The notes under the pieces were generated by a model. That model worked only from the letters and a program-made list of their open reading frames with translations. It ran no database searches and was not told where the DNA came from. A stretch of 37,925 nucleotides of DNA from Streptomyces sp. 8K308. Its GTDB lineage: Bacteria > Actinomycetota > Actinomycetes > Streptomycetales > Streptomycetaceae. The translations under genes and the position numbers were made by a program. The stretch lies in assembly GCF_004348315.1 (NCBI RefSeq), contig NZ_SMKC01000033.1, positions 1 to 37,925 of the forward strand, given 5' to 3'. Positions 17,259-25,296 of the stretch are shown here, one piece after another; position 1 is the first letter of the stretch, and each line of letters opens with the position of its first letter.

Positions 17259-18599
17259 TTACGCCGGTCTCGCGCCGGGGATGGCGGGGACTTCGCGGGG
17301 GACGAGGGCCACGCGGCGGCGGCCGTCGCGGAGGGTGATCTGGAGGCGGAGGCCGCCGATCCTGGCCAGGACGAGGGCCACGCCGACCGCCCCGCCCAGG
17401 CAGATCGCGCCGCCCGCGATCATGCCGATCCGGGCGCCGAACTCGTCCGTCAGCCAGCCCATCAGCGGGCCGCCGATCGGCGTGCCGCCCACGAACACCA
17501 TCATGAAGAGGCTGATCACCCGGCCCCGCATGGCCGGGTCGCTGGCGACCTGGATGCTGGAGTTCGCCGTCACCTGGAACATCAGCGCGGTCAGGCCCAC
17601 GGGGAACATCAACACCGCGAACAGCCAGAACACCGGCGACAGCGCCGCCACCATCAGCGCCAGGCCGAACGCCGCGCCCGCCGCCACCGTGAACCGCATG
17701 CGCCGGCTGCCGCGCCGGGCCGCGAGCAGCGCCCCGGCCACCGAGCCGGCCGCCATCACCGAGTTCAGCAGGCCGTAGGTGCCGGCGCCGGAGTCGAAGA
17801 CCCGGTCGGTGAACGCCACCAGCCAGATCGCCGCGTTGAAGCCGAACGTGCCGATGAAGCCGACCAGCACGATCATCCACAGCAGGTCGGGCCGGCCGCC
17901 CACGTACCGCAGGCCCTCGCGCAGCTGTCCCTTGCTGCGTGGCACCCGCTCGGCGGGGGTGAGCTCCGAGGTCCGCATCAGGCAGAGACCGACGATCGGC
18001 GCGATGAACGAGAGCCCGTTGTAGAGAAAGGCCCAGCCGGCGCCCACCGAGGTGATCACGACGCCGGCCACGGCCGGGCCGACGAGCCGCGCCGACTGGA
18101 AGTTGGCGGAGTTCAGCGAGACCGCGTTGCGCAGCAGCCCAGGGCCGACCATGTCGGAGACGAACGTCTGGCGGGCCGGGTTGTCGACCACGGTCGCCAG
18201 GCCCACCGCGAACGAGAGGGCGTAGACGTGCCAGACCTCGACCACGCCGCTGAGCGTCAGCACCGCGAGCAGGACGCCGGTGATGCCGAGCGCGGTCTGG
18301 GTGCCGATCAGCAGCCGCCGCTTGTCGACGCGGTCGGCGAGCACGCCGCCGTAGAGGCCGAACAGCAGGAACGGCAGGAACTGCAGCGCCATGGTGATGC
18401 CGACCGCGGCGGCCGAGTCGGTCAGCTCGTGCACCAGCCAGTCCTGGGCGATGCGCTGCATCCACGTCCCGATGTTGGAGACGGCGGAGCCGAGGAAGTG
18501 GATCCGGTAGTTGCGGACCCGGAACGAACTGAAGGTGGATATCTTGTCGGTCGTCAGGGGTGCGGGGGGTGCGGAGCCTGCTCCGGGTCCCGGACTCAA
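17259..18599 (-). CDS. MFS transporter (MarR-linked, drug-exporter type)
   Basis: A 446-residue major facilitator protein with about 12 hydrophobic helices. It begins with a soluble stretch, then FRVRNYRIHFLGSAVSNIGTWMQRIAQDWLV, broken here at residues 27-57, which is typical of the MFS_3/enterobactin-exporter-like group. The loop GVLADRVDKRRLL is the motif A analogue. It probably exports a toxic compound; the substrate is unknown. I chose TTG 18599, eight nt after AAGGAG; a GTG at 18608 is in frame but abuts that site. It lies 92 bp after marR in the same direction, so the two are likely one operon. It converges on the GNAT gene. Confidence 0.9.
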   Translation of the reverse strand: MSPGPGAGSAPPAPLTTDKISTFSSFRVRNYRIHFLGSAVSNIGTWMQRIAQDWLVHELTDSAAAVGITMALQFLPFLLFGLYGGVLADRVDKRRLLIGTQTALGITGVLLAVLTLSGVVEVWHVYALSFAVGLATVVDNPARQTFVSDMVGPGLLRNAVSLNSANFQSARLVGPAVAGVVITSVGAGWAFLYNGLSFIAPIVGLCLMRTSELTPAERVPRSKGQLREGLRYVGGRPDLLWMIVLVGFIGTFGFNAAIWLVAFTDRVFDSGAGTYGLLNSVMAAGSVAGALLAARRGSRRMRFTVAAGAAFGLALMVAALSPVFWLFAVLMFPVGLTALMFQVTANSSIQVASDPAMRGRVISLFMMVFVGGTPIGGPLMGWLTDEFGARIGMIAGGAICLGGAVGVALVLARIGGLRLQITLRDGRRRVALVPREVPAIPGARPA

Positions 18600-18691
18600 G
18601 GGGAACACTCCTTCGTGCTGTGGTTCCTATCGTGCGTCGGTGCGTGGGTGGGGAAGGTCTCCTGGGGTGGTGGCCCGAGGGCGGCCGGGCG

Positions 18692-19135
18692 CTAGAGGTG
18701 CGCGAGTTTGTGCAGCACGGGCGCCGCCTCGCGGAGCGCGGCCCACTCCTCCTCGTCGAGCTCCTCGATCAGCTTGGCCAGCCAGGCGTTCCGCTGGTGG
18801 CGGCTCGACTCGAGCATCGCTGCCGCCTGGTCGGTGGTGGCCACCAGCTTCTGCCGGCGGTCCTCGGGGTGGGGTTCGAGGCGCACCAGGTCGCGCTCCT
18901 GGAGCAGCGCGATAATCCGCGTCATCGACGGCGGCTGGACGTGCTCCTTGCGCGCGAGCTCCCCCGGGGTCATGGCGCCGCAGCGGGAGAGCGTGCCGAG
19001 GGCGGACAGCTCGGCCAGGCTCAGCGTGTGGTCGACGCCGAGATGACGCAGCCGGCGGGACAGTCGCAGCACGCCCATCCGGAGCGTGTTCACCGCCTCT
19101 GCGTCGTTCGGGTCGTCCATCATCGCGTGGGGCAT
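18692..19135 (-). CDS. MarR family transcriptional regulator
   Basis: A 147-residue winged-helix regulator. The helix-turn-helix is LSLAELSALGTLSRCGAMTP and VQPPSMTRIIALLQ, and the wing has RLEPHPEDRRQKLVATT, with the DxR motif typical of MarR proteins. Long helices at both ends form the dimer. It most likely represses its own operon with the MFS gene until a ligand binds; a matching palindrome lies in the promoter. ATG 19135 is the usual start for this family (MPHAMMDDPND); an ATG four codons later is an alternative. Confidence 0.92.
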   Translation of the reverse strand: MPHAMMDDPNDAEAVNTLRMGVLRLSRRLRHLGVDHTLSLAELSALGTLSRCGAMTPGELARKEHVQPPSMTRIIALLQERDLVRLEPHPEDRRQKLVATTDQAAAMLESSRHQRNAWLAKLIEELDEEEWAALREAAPVLHKLAHL

Positions 19136-19154
19136 ACGTCACCGCCATTGCTCA

Positions 19155-19167
19155 TTAGCTTGCCTAA
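19155..19167. promoter_or_regulatory. Candidate MarR operator
   Basis: TTAGCTTGCCTAA, an interrupted palindrome (TTAG-N5-CTAA), lies 20 bp upstream of the marR start. It is next to an unusually A/T-rich stretch (19166-19190, with AATATATGA) that should be the promoter. The position suits autorepression of the marR-MFS operon. Confidence 0.6.
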
Positions 19168-19269
19168 CGAAATATATGACGATCATAGGCTCGGGTCCAT
19201 TCCCTTGCACCCATTGGAGTGAGGAGAGTGAGACGTCACACCCCCACCGCCGGGTACCAGCCCGCCGGA

Positions 19270-19275
19270 TACGCT
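19270..19275 (+). promoter_or_regulatory. -10 hexamer of leaderless promoter
   Basis: TACGCT ends six nt before the ATG at 19282, the same hexamer and spacing as at serC. No ribosome-binding site is present. Confidence 0.5.
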
Positions 19276-19281
19276 GGCTCC

Positions 19282-19569
19282 ATGCGCTGGGGTGACTTGA
19301 CCAAGGGCAAGCGGGAGGCTCCCGAGCCCCTCGAGGGCAACGTCGTGGCCACCATCGCCGTGGGCACCATCGTCTGGGCCGTGCTGTTCGTCGCCCAACT
19401 GCCGTTCTACTCCTGGTACGCGGACCACGGGCACACCCGCTGGCTCTGGTCCTGCGCGGCCGGCGTCGGCCTTGGGCTGCTCGGCCTGCTGATCGTCCGC
19501 CGCCGCGAGGCCGCCATCCGGGCCGCCCGCGCGGCCGACACCCCCCGGGAGACCGCTCCACAGGAGTGA
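19282..19569 (+). CDS. DUF2530 two-helix membrane protein
   Basis: A 95-residue protein that starts MRWGDLTKGKREAPEPLEGN, as DUF2530 proteins do. It has two transmembrane segments (ATIAVGTIVWAVLFVAQLPF and LWSCAAGVGLGLLGLLIV) joined by an extracytoplasmic YSWYADHGHTR loop, then a basic cytoplasmic tail. The family is widespread in actinobacteria and its function is unknown. ATG 19282 gives the family N-terminus. It is divergent from marR, and a GC hairpin (19575-19589) follows it. Confidence 0.9.
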   Translation: MRWGDLTKGKREAPEPLEGNVVATIAVGTIVWAVLFVAQLPFYSWYADHGHTRWLWSCAAGVGLGLLGLLIVRRREAAIRAARAADTPRETAPQE

Positions 19570-19574
19570 GGCCA

Positions 19575-19589
19575 CGCCCCGCCGGGGCG
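19575..19589. terminator. GC-rich hairpin terminator
   Basis: CGCCCC-GCC-GGGGCG, perfect 6-bp arms, begins five nt after the DUF2530 stop. Confidence 0.5.
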
Positions 19590-19617
19590 GCGAGCCGCGC
19601 GCCGGCGCTGACCGGTC

Positions 19618-19634
19618 ATCCACAGCCTGTGGAT
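19618..19634. repeat. Palindrome of two DnaA-box-like halves
   Basis: ATCCACAG-C-CTGTGGAT is a perfect 17-bp palindrome. Each half reads as a DnaA-box variant (TCATCCACA on +, ATATCCACA on -; each one base off TTATCCACA). It sits alone between convergent genes, so it is not an origin. The role is unknown. Confidence 0.5.
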
Positions 19635-19727
19635 ATCGCCTGGCTCAACGCGGCCGTGTCCGCGCGCCCTCCTCCTCGCGCCATGGCGCTGGGGGCCCGG
19701 GCGTCACCGCCCGCCCGCTGATCGAAC

Positions 19728-20054
19728 TCAGCTGCCGGTGCCCGTGGCCGACCAGGCGTCGACCACCTCGACGTGCCGGATCCCGCCCGACTCGGAGATG
19801 TGCCCGAACCAGGCGGCGCACTCCGGAACCGTGGTGATCATCCGCGCCGCCTCCTCGGCCTCCGCCCGGCTCCGCCACACGATCATGTCCAGCCAGCCGC
19901 CGTCGTCCTCCCTGGTCAGATACGCGGCCAGACACCCGGGGAACCGCCGGTGCAGGGCCTCGACCATCCGCGGCCGCTCACTGACCAGCAGGTGTTCGGC
20001 GCCCTCCAGGATCCGAAACCGGGCCAGTTCGATCACGTTCGACTCGTTCGACAT
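19728..20054 (-). CDS. Antibiotic-biosynthesis-monooxygenase-like (ABM / dimeric alpha-beta barrel) protein
   Basis: A 108-residue protein with the pattern of the dimeric ferredoxin-like ABM fold: VIELARFRILEGAEHLLVSE, a helix (MVEALHRRFPGC), LTREDDGGWLDMIVWRSRA with the Trp-rich strand, a helix EAEEAARMITTVPECAAWF, and a final strand HVEVVDAW. Such proteins include small cofactor-free monooxygenases, heme degraders and binding proteins; no specific active site can be claimed. ATG 20054 is preceded by TAGAAT (complement of 20062-20067) seven nt upstream, so the transcript is probably leaderless. Confidence 0.75.
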   Translation of the reverse strand: MSNESNVIELARFRILEGAEHLLVSERPRMVEALHRRFPGCLAAYLTREDDGGWLDMIVWRSRAEAEEAARMITTVPECAAWFGHISESGGIRHVEVVDAWSATGTGS

Positions 20055-20061
20055 GCTCCGG

Positions 20062-20067
20062 ATTCTA
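20062..20067 (-). promoter_or_regulatory. -10 hexamer of leaderless promoter (ABM-like gene)
   Basis: On the minus strand TAGAAT, near consensus, ends seven nt before the ATG at 20054. Confidence 0.5.
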
Positions 20068-20204
20068 CGATCCGTCACCCTCCGAACCGGGCCGGCCACG
20101 AGCGGCACCGACCGTCCGGCCCAGGCGTCGGGACCCCTCCCGCCGGCGCCCTGTTAGTAGTTGCTCGCCCACGAGAAGTGATCGGCAGACGAGGAGAGCG
20201 CGCC

Positions 20205-20726
20205 ATGCGGAGGGGACGACTGATCGCGTGCGGAGCCCTGTTGCTGGGAGTGACCGCGTTGGCCGGGTGCGGAGGCGGGACGGAGAACGACGGGGACGCC
20301 GAGGCGGCCGCACCATCATCGGAGGCACCGGAGCCCGAGCCGGAACCCGAGACCGAGACAGAGACCGAGGAGCCTGAGGAGACCGAGGAGCCGCCCAGCC
20401 CCACTCCCACCCCGACGCCGACCACGCCGCCGCCGACCGTGAGCGCCTCTGACATCGAGAACTGCCGCGACGGGGAGTGCGAGATCGCCGTGGTGGAGGG
20501 CACGGCGATCCCGCTCGACGGCACGCTCGGGGTCGGTCACGTCACCGTGAACGCGATCGACGCGGCGGCGGGGGTCGACCTCGTCGCGCTGACGTCCGGC
20601 GGCACCACCGGATACCTCAACTCCCAACTGCCGGACCAGGGCAGCCCGTCCACCGTCAACGACCTGGAGATCCTCGTGCTGGAGATCTCCGGGGAGGCGG
20701 CCACCATCCGGTTCTCACCGGCCTGA
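20205..20726 (+). CDS. Secreted lipoprotein with acidic/Pro-Thr linker, function unknown
   Basis: A 173-residue predicted lipoprotein. Its signal ends in the lipobox TALAGC with Cys22 as the lipid site. It is followed by a long low-complexity spacer of EP, ET and PT dipeptides (about residues 36-80) that would hold the globular part away from the membrane. The C-terminal about 90 residues are mostly beta: IAVVEGTAIPLDG, VDLVALTSGGT, EILVLEISGEAATIRFS. It has two Cys close together (ENCRDGECE) that could form a disulfide. I do not recognise a named family. A GAGGAG at 20191-20196 supports ATG 20205. It ends nine bp from the convergent hydrolase gene. Confidence 0.85.
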   Translation: MRRGRLIACGALLLGVTALAGCGGGTENDGDAEAAAPSSEAPEPEPEPETETETEEPEETEEPPSPTPTPTPTTPPPTVSASDIENCRDGECEIAVVEGTAIPLDGTLGVGHVTVNAIDAAAGVDLVALTSGGTTGYLNSQLPDQGSPSTVNDLEILVLEISGEAATIRFSPA

Positions 20727-20735
20727 GTTCGGCGG

Positions 20736-21857
20736 CTATGGCCGGTGGAACCGCACCTCGGGGCAGCACGCCGAGGGACCGTCCAGGAGTCGCGCGTGCC
20801 AGCCGCGCAGGTGGTGGTCGAGGAAGGCCGTGACGTAGGCGCGGGTGAGCGCGTCGGCGCGGTCGCCGGCGAGTTCCTGGACGGGGATGCCGAGTTGGTC
20901 GCCCAGCGGAGCCACGTCCGTGAAGGAGAGGTGCTCCGTCCCGTCGACGCTCAACCACCGCTTCCAGCCGGTCAGTTCGGCCCAGGTCTCGTCCCAGGTG
21001 GGGTCGGGGCCGCCGGGCACGTGGCTGGGCTGGCCCCACATCAGCACGGGGCGGTCGACGGGGATGTCGTTGGGATAGCGGAAGTTGCCGTCCATGTTCA
21101 CCGCCGCCCGGACGCGCGGGTCGGACAGCAGGGTCGGGATGGTGCTGTAGCCGCCGGCCGAGTGTCCGACCATGGCGACGCGGTCGGCGTCGATCAGCTC
21201 GCCGTGCTCCCACGCCGGCGAGGCCCCGGTGAGCTCGTCGAGCACGAGGGAGACGTCGGCGGCCCGCGCCTCCCCGACCGCCGCGTGGTCGGGGTCGTCG
21301 CAGACCACGCAGTCGGTGGTGCGCCCGTCGGGGAAGGTGATGCCGTCCGCCTCGTGGTTGTGGCCGATGCCGGCGACGACGTAGCCGCGGCTGGCCAGCT
21401 CCTCGGCGAGCCCGGTCAGCGTCGCGCGCGGCATGCCGAAGCCCGGGGAGAGCACGACCAACGGCAGCCCGGCGCGGGCGCGCACCGGCTCGGCGTCGAC
21501 GGTGGCGTGGGTGACCACGGTGGTGAGCGTGTCCGGCGGCAGGGGGATCCCGCCGGCCTCCAGGTACGTGGCGGACTCGGCGGCCGTCATGTACGGCGCG
21601 GGCCTGTCGGACGGCTCCCTCGCCGGGTACCAGACGGAGACCATCAATTCCCGGCGCTCGACCGCCACCCAGGGGTCGGCGCGGTCGTCGTCCACCAGGT
21701 GCAGCGTGGCCAGGCCGATCGGGCGGTCGCCCCCGGGCTCCGCGAGCCGAGGCGGCGCCGAGGAGGGCGCCGCCTCGGCGGCCTGGGCGGTCGTGGCGCA
21801 CAGGGTGCTCGCGGTGACCAGGGCCGCCAGGGCGCCGGTCAGTGCTCTGCGTCTCAT
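20736..21857 (-). CDS. Secreted alpha/beta hydrolase, platelet-activating-factor acetylhydrolase-like
   Basis: A 373-residue exported hydrolase. An N-terminal twin-Arg-like signal (MRRRALTGALAALVTASTLC, cleaved near residues 27-30) precedes an alpha/beta fold of the PAF-AH isoform II type: VSVWYPAR, LVVLSPGFGMPRA, GYVVAGIGHNHEAD. The nucleophile elbow is GHSAGG (Ser233), with the acid in VNMDGNF (Asp256) and the His in GTEHLSF (His309). The family cleaves short acyl esters of lipids or polyesters; the natural substrate is unknown. ATG 21857 has a GGAGAGAGG just upstream; an earlier in-frame start at 21881 would spoil the signal peptide. Confidence 0.9.
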   Translation of the reverse strand: MRRRALTGALAALVTASTLCATTAQAAEAAPSSAPPRLAEPGGDRPIGLATLHLVDDDRADPWVAVERRELMVSVWYPAREPSDRPAPYMTAAESATYLEAGGIPLPPDTLTTVVTHATVDAEPVRARAGLPLVVLSPGFGMPRATLTGLAEELASRGYVVAGIGHNHEADGITFPDGRTTDCVVCDDPDHAAVGEARAADVSLVLDELTGASPAWEHGELIDADRVAMVGHSAGGYSTIPTLLSDPRVRAAVNMDGNFRYPNDIPVDRPVLMWGQPSHVPGGPDPTWDETWAELTGWKRWLSVDGTEHLSFTDVAPLGDQLGIPVQELAGDRADALTRAYVTAFLDHHLRGWHARLLDGPSACCPEVRFHRP

Positions 21858-21955
21858 CAGCCTCTCTCCGTCGTGGATCACATGGGCGGCTCAACGCTAG
21901 GCAGCGCCGGCGAGTCGGCCCATCAGCCACGGGTGACGATCGCGCCGGCCGACCA

Positions 21956-21981
21956 CACCCACAGATGTCGTCTCGTGGGTG
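21956..21981. terminator. Hairpin after the YtrA-ABC operon
   Basis: CACCCAC and GTGGGTG (7-bp arms, 12-nt loop) lie 41 bp beyond the permease stop on the minus strand, inside the 164-bp gap before the hydrolase gene. Confidence 0.4.
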
Positions 21982-22021
21982 CGCTCCGCCGGCCCGGGGC
22001 CACGGAGACCGCGGGACCGGC

Positions 22022-22996
22022 TCAGGAGATCCGGCGGATGCGGCGCACCGCGAGGTAGCAGAGCAGGGCGGTCAGGGCGAGGAAGAGGCCGGTCTCGATG
22101 GACTGGAAGGTCCAGAAGCGGTCGCCTGGCTGGTAGAGCTGCCAGTTGTAGGAGCCCGGTTCGACGCCGCCCCGGTCCAGGCACTCCGGGTCGTGCGGCG
22201 GACAGCCGATCAGGCCGGTGCTGACGAGCTCGCCGTCGGCGTTCCGAACGCCGCTCTCGTACTCCCAGCTGGCGGCCGCCGGGTTGAGCCACTCCCCGCT
22301 CGTGGTGGACCAGGTCAGCTCCTCGGGGGCCAGGTAGTGGGGGCGGAGCACGAGTTCGACGAACAGGCGGACGGCGACGAAGCCCCCGAGAGTGAGGGCC
22401 ATGGCGGGCATGACGCGGCGGGTCACGGTGCCGGCGAAGGTACCGAGGGCGAGGGCGAAGAGGGTGTAGCCGACGGGGGCGACGCCCTGGACGTCGAAGA
22501 AGCCGTAGGCGAGGCGTCCTGTGCCGTTGGCCGCCATGGGGGCGAACCACCAGGTGACGCCGAGCGCGTACACCACGGCGAGCGGGAGGGTGACGGCGCC
22601 CAGCAGGCCGAGCTTGGTGAGGGTCCAACGGCGCCGGCTGACGCCCTGGGTCCAGACGAGGCGGTGGGTGCCGTGTTCGAGCTCACGGGAGACCAGTGGG
22701 GCGCCGAGGAAGAGGCCGACGAGCAGCGGCAGCACCATGAAGAGGATGGCCACCACGGACAGGCTGTTGAACTCGTCGATGAACTGCTGGCGCAGCGGGC
22801 CGCAGGTGTCGGTCCTGGCGGAGACGGAGACGAGCACCTCGGTGCCGAGCGCGTCGAGGCAGTCGGCGAGCCCCGAGTCCTCGAAGGTACCGTGCATGCT
22901 CAGCCCGGTGGGCACCATCAGGGCGGCGAGCGCGACCAACGCCAGTGCCGTGTAGAGGAGTTGCTTGCGGTGTTGGCGCCAGGTCAGCCAGATCAC
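22022..22996 (-). CDS. ABC-2 family permease of the GntR(YtrA)-regulated transporter
   Basis: A 324-residue membrane protein that starts VIWLTWRQHRKQLLYTALAL, a common start of actinobacterial ABC transporter permeases. It has about six transmembrane helices and a large extracytoplasmic loop after helix 1 (with Cys residues in DCLDAL and DTCGPL). The motif SRELEHGTHRLVWTQGVSRRRW is the coupling loop. Trp-rich and Cys-containing parts near 225-300 are also extracytoplasmic. GTG 22996 overlaps the ATPase stop (GTGA), and GGAGGTGA is seven nt upstream. The substrate is unknown; YtrA-type systems respond to cell-wall stress. Confidence 0.9.
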   Translation of the reverse strand: MIWLTWRQHRKQLLYTALALVALAALMVPTGLSMHGTFEDSGLADCLDALGTEVLVSVSARTDTCGPLRQQFIDEFNSLSVVAILFMVLPLLVGLFLGAPLVSRELEHGTHRLVWTQGVSRRRWTLTKLGLLGAVTLPLAVVYALGVTWWFAPMAANGTGRLAYGFFDVQGVAPVGYTLFALALGTFAGTVTRRVMPAMALTLGGFVAVRLFVELVLRPHYLAPEELTWSTTSGEWLNPAAASWEYESGVRNADGELVSTGLIGCPPHDPECLDRGGVEPGSYNWQLYQPGDRFWTFQSIETGLFLALTALLCYLAVRRIRRIS

Positions 22997-23892
22997 GCGG
23001 TCACCTCCGGGCGGCGGGTGTCGCCGGCGCCGAGGTAGGCGAGGACGAGGTCCTCCAGGGTCACCTCGTGCGCCGACCAGGCGGGGTCGGCAGGACCGGC
23101 GCCCGTGGTGCGGGCGAGCAGGGTCGTCTGCCGGTCGGTGTGGCTGGCCCGGATCACGGCGCGCACGCCGGGGACGGCCTCCGGGTGGTCGGTGCGCGGG
23201 CCGACGAGGGTGCGGTGTTCTGCGAGCAGGTCGTCGACGTCGCCGGCGAGTTGGACGTGCGCGGTCTGGAGCAGGATCAGGTGGTCGCAGGCCCGCTCCA
23301 GGTCGGCGAGCAGGTGCGAGGAGAGCAGCACGGTGGTACCGGTCTCGGCGACGGCGCTCATCAGGGCGCCCATGAACTCGTGGCGGGCCAGCGGGTCGAG
23401 GGCGGCGGCCGGCTCGTCGAGGAGCAGCAGCCGGGGCCGCTTGGCCAAGGCGAGCGCGAGCGCGACCTGGGCGCGTTGGCCGCCGGAGAGGCTGCCGACC
23501 GGCTTGCGGGTCGGTACGCCGACGCCGGCCAGTCGGTCGTGGGCGAGGTTCGCGTCCCAGCGGCGGTTGAGCCTGGCGCCCATGGTGATCAGTTCGTCGG
23601 CGGTGAAGTCCCGGTAGAGCGGGGTGTCCTGGGCGACGAAGCCGATCTCGGCCAGGGCCTCGGCGTCGCCGCGCGGGTCGCCGCCGAAGACGCGAACGCG
23701 GCCGGCGTCGGGTCGCAGCAGTCCGACGGCCAGGTGCAGCAAGGTGGACTTGCCGGCCCCGTTCGGCCCGACCAGTGCGGCGATCCGGCCGGCCGGCAGT
23801 CGCAACGAGCAGTCCCGCAACGCCCAGCCACGGCCGTAGCGTTTGCCCAGCGCGTCGGTCTCCAACGCGGCCTCGTGGGCTTCTTCTGTCAT
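22993..23892 (-). CDS. ABC transporter ATPase of the YtrA-type operon
   Basis: A 299-residue ATP-binding protein. Walker A is GPNGAGKS, the signature is SGGQRAQVALALALA with the usual LSGG, Walker B is LLLLDEPAAALDPL, and the switch is LLSSHLLADLE. The last about 80 residues form a family-specific C-terminal domain ending AYLGAG. It energises the permease encoded next; the genes overlap by 4 bp on both sides. It is regulated together with the GntR gene. Confidence 0.92.
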   Translation of the reverse strand: MTEEAHEAALETDALGKRYGRGWALRDCSLRLPAGRIAALVGPNGAGKSTLLHLAVGLLRPDAGRVRVFGGDPRGDAEALAEIGFVAQDTPLYRDFTADELITMGARLNRRWDANLAHDRLAGVGVPTRKPVGSLSGGQRAQVALALALAKRPRLLLLDEPAAALDPLARHEFMGALMSAVAETGTTVLLSSHLLADLERACDHLILLQTAHVQLAGDVDDLLAEHRTLVGPRTDHPEAVPGVRAVIRASHTDRQTTLLARTTGAGPADPAWSAHEVTLEDLVLAYLGAGDTRRPEVTA

Positions 23893-24311
23893 CTGTGCTC
23901 CCGCACTGTTCTCGGAGACGGTGACCCCGGTCGGTCGAGGGTGGACCGCAGCGTGGTGTCGATCAGCGCCGCGATGTCCTCGCGGCCGAGCCCGGCGGCC
24001 TGGGCCCTGTGCAGCCAGGCCACCAACTCCTCGCGCAACTCGGCCTGGTGGGCCAGGGAGGGGCCGGCGAGGTCGCCGACCAGGAAGGTGCCCACGCCCG
24101 GCCGCCCCTCGGCCAGGCCCTCCAACTCCAGCTCGCGGTACGCCTTGAGGACCGTGTTCGGGTTGATCGCCAGCGTCCGGGCCACCTCACGCACCTTGGG
24201 CAACTGGTCGCCCGGCTGGGCGATGCCGACGCGGAGCGCCTGCTTCACCTGGAGCACCAACTGCATGTAGGTGGCCACCTTCGAGCGACCGTCGAGCACG
24301 AACTCGATCAC
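23889..24311 (-). CDS. GntR family (YtrA-type) transcriptional regulator
   Basis: A 140-residue GntR protein with only a short C-terminal helical tail, the size of the YtrA subfamily. The winged helix is VKQALRVGIAQPGDQLPKVR, VARTLAINPNTVLKAYRELE and EGRPGVGTFLV. GTG 24311 has AGGAG five nt upstream. It is the first gene of an operon with the ATPase and permease (ATGA overlap). YtrA proteins bind an inverted repeat in their own promoter and repress the operon; the palindrome at 24324-24335 is the obvious candidate. Confidence 0.92.
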   Translation of the reverse strand: MIEFVLDGRSKVATYMQLVLQVKQALRVGIAQPGDQLPKVREVARTLAINPNTVLKAYRELELEGLAEGRPGVGTFLVGDLAGPSLAHQAELREELVAWLHRAQAAGLGREDIAALIDTTLRSTLDRPGSPSPRTVREHR

Positions 24312-24323
24312 CGGTTCTCCTAT

Positions 24324-24335
24324 TGTCCTATGACA
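24324..24335. promoter_or_regulatory. Candidate YtrA operator
   Basis: TGTC-CTAT-GACA, an inverted repeat of 4-bp arms, lies 13 bp upstream of the gntR start. On the minus strand it is part of a run of CTGTCTTA, CTGTCATA and TTGTCCTA-like units, and TACTGT (24334-24339) is a possible -10. Confidence 0.5.
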
Positions 24336-24408
24336 GTAAGACAGCATGGGCGCGGCAACGCCGTCTGTCAATCGTCGCAAGGGGACGAGCCGACAGCGAC
24401 GCCGGCCG

Positions 24409-25296
24409 TCACCCGCCGCAGGACACCCGATAGCCCCCGGTGGGCGGCTCGTCCTTGACCAGTCCGTCGAAGCCGTGCGCCCGGTGTTCCCGGCAGGCCG
24501 CCGCGGGGTCAACGGCCGGCGGGTAGTCCACGGCGAAGACGGCCTTGCCCTGCTCGACGAAGACGTCCAGCTCCGCGCACTCGTCGAACTCGACACACTC
24601 CTCGGGCAGCGCCCAGTCGAACGCGTCCACCAGCTCGGCCGCCGAACCCGGCTGGTCGTGGCCGTTCTTCATGCCCACCGAGAGCCCGCGCGCGTGGGCC
24701 TGCTCGGCCACCTCCCGATACCAGGAGTGCTGGTCGTCCAGCGTGATCGGGAACCCCGGGTCGTTGCCCAGCGGATTGTTCTGGTCGGGCTCCACCCCGT
24801 CGCAGCCCATGCGCTCGGCCAGGTCGAGCCGCGCCCAGACGAGCTCGGCGAACGCCCCCCGCGACCCCGCCCTGATGTCCAGCCAGCGCTCCTCCGACCA
24901 GCCCGTGTCGTTGCCGATCACCGCCTCGGGAAACCGCTCCGCGTCGGGTCGGTAGCTCTCGTGGGCGCCGGTGTCGACGTAGCAGATCACCACCGGCCGC
25001 GGCTCCCTGGCGTGCAACTCCTCGATCGCGCCGGCCAGCGGCCCGGCCGGCACCTCGATCACGTCCCCGTCCGGGTACCACAGCTCGGACCCGGCGGGCG
25101 CGAGGTCGAACAGGTCCAGGTCGTACATGTCGTGCGGCGCCGACAGGTCGTAGGGCTCACTGATCTGCCAGTCCCAACTCGCCACCTCCCCGGGCGCCGG
25201 CCGCCACCACTCCGGCTCCGACGCCTCCTCACCGCACGCGACAAGCGTCGCCCCCACCAACACCACGGCCCCCAGCAGCCCCCGTACGCGCCTCAT
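24409..25296 (-). CDS. GH114-like (endo-alpha-1,4-polygalactosaminidase family) lipoprotein, paralogue 1
   Basis: A 295-residue lipoprotein: signal GLLGAVVLVGATLVAC with Cys21 as lipid site, followed by a TIM-barrel domain of the GH114 family. Markers are SWDWQI, VVICYVDTGAHESYRPD, W-ERWLDIR, MGCDGVEPDQNNPLGND, ARGLSVGMKNGHDQP, and CVEFDECAELDVFVEQGKAVFAVDY. Family members cleave galactosamine-containing polymers. The acid in VEPD and other barrel-face acids are the catalytic candidates. Compared with paralogue 2 it has an extra loop (about 20 residues near APAGSELWYPDGD). It may act on its own cell-surface polymer or a competitor's. ATG 25296 is at the signal start; no strong ribosome-binding site is seen. 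Confidence 0.85.
   Translation of the reverse strand: MRRVRGLLGAVVLVGATLVACGEEASEPEWWRPAPGEVASWDWQISEPYDLSAPHDMYDLDLFDLAPAGSELWYPDGDVIEVPAGPLAGAIEELHAREPRPVVICYVDTGAHESYRPDAERFPEAVIGNDTGWSEERWLDIRAGSRGAFAELVWARLDLAERMGCDGVEPDQNNPLGNDPGFPITLDDQHSWYREVAEQAHARGLSVGMKNGHDQPGSAAELVDAFDWALPEECVEFDECAELDVFVEQGKAVFAVDYPPAVDPAAACREHRAHGFDGLVKDEPPTGGYRVSCGG

Noticed and set aside
19618..19634. Chromosome origin suggested by DnaA-like boxes
   Set aside because: Only one pair is present, with no box cluster and no dnaA/dnaN nearby.
20745..24270. Several 400-residue plus-strand frames opposite the hydrolase and ABC operon
   Set aside because: They have no domains and overlap well-supported minus-strand genes.
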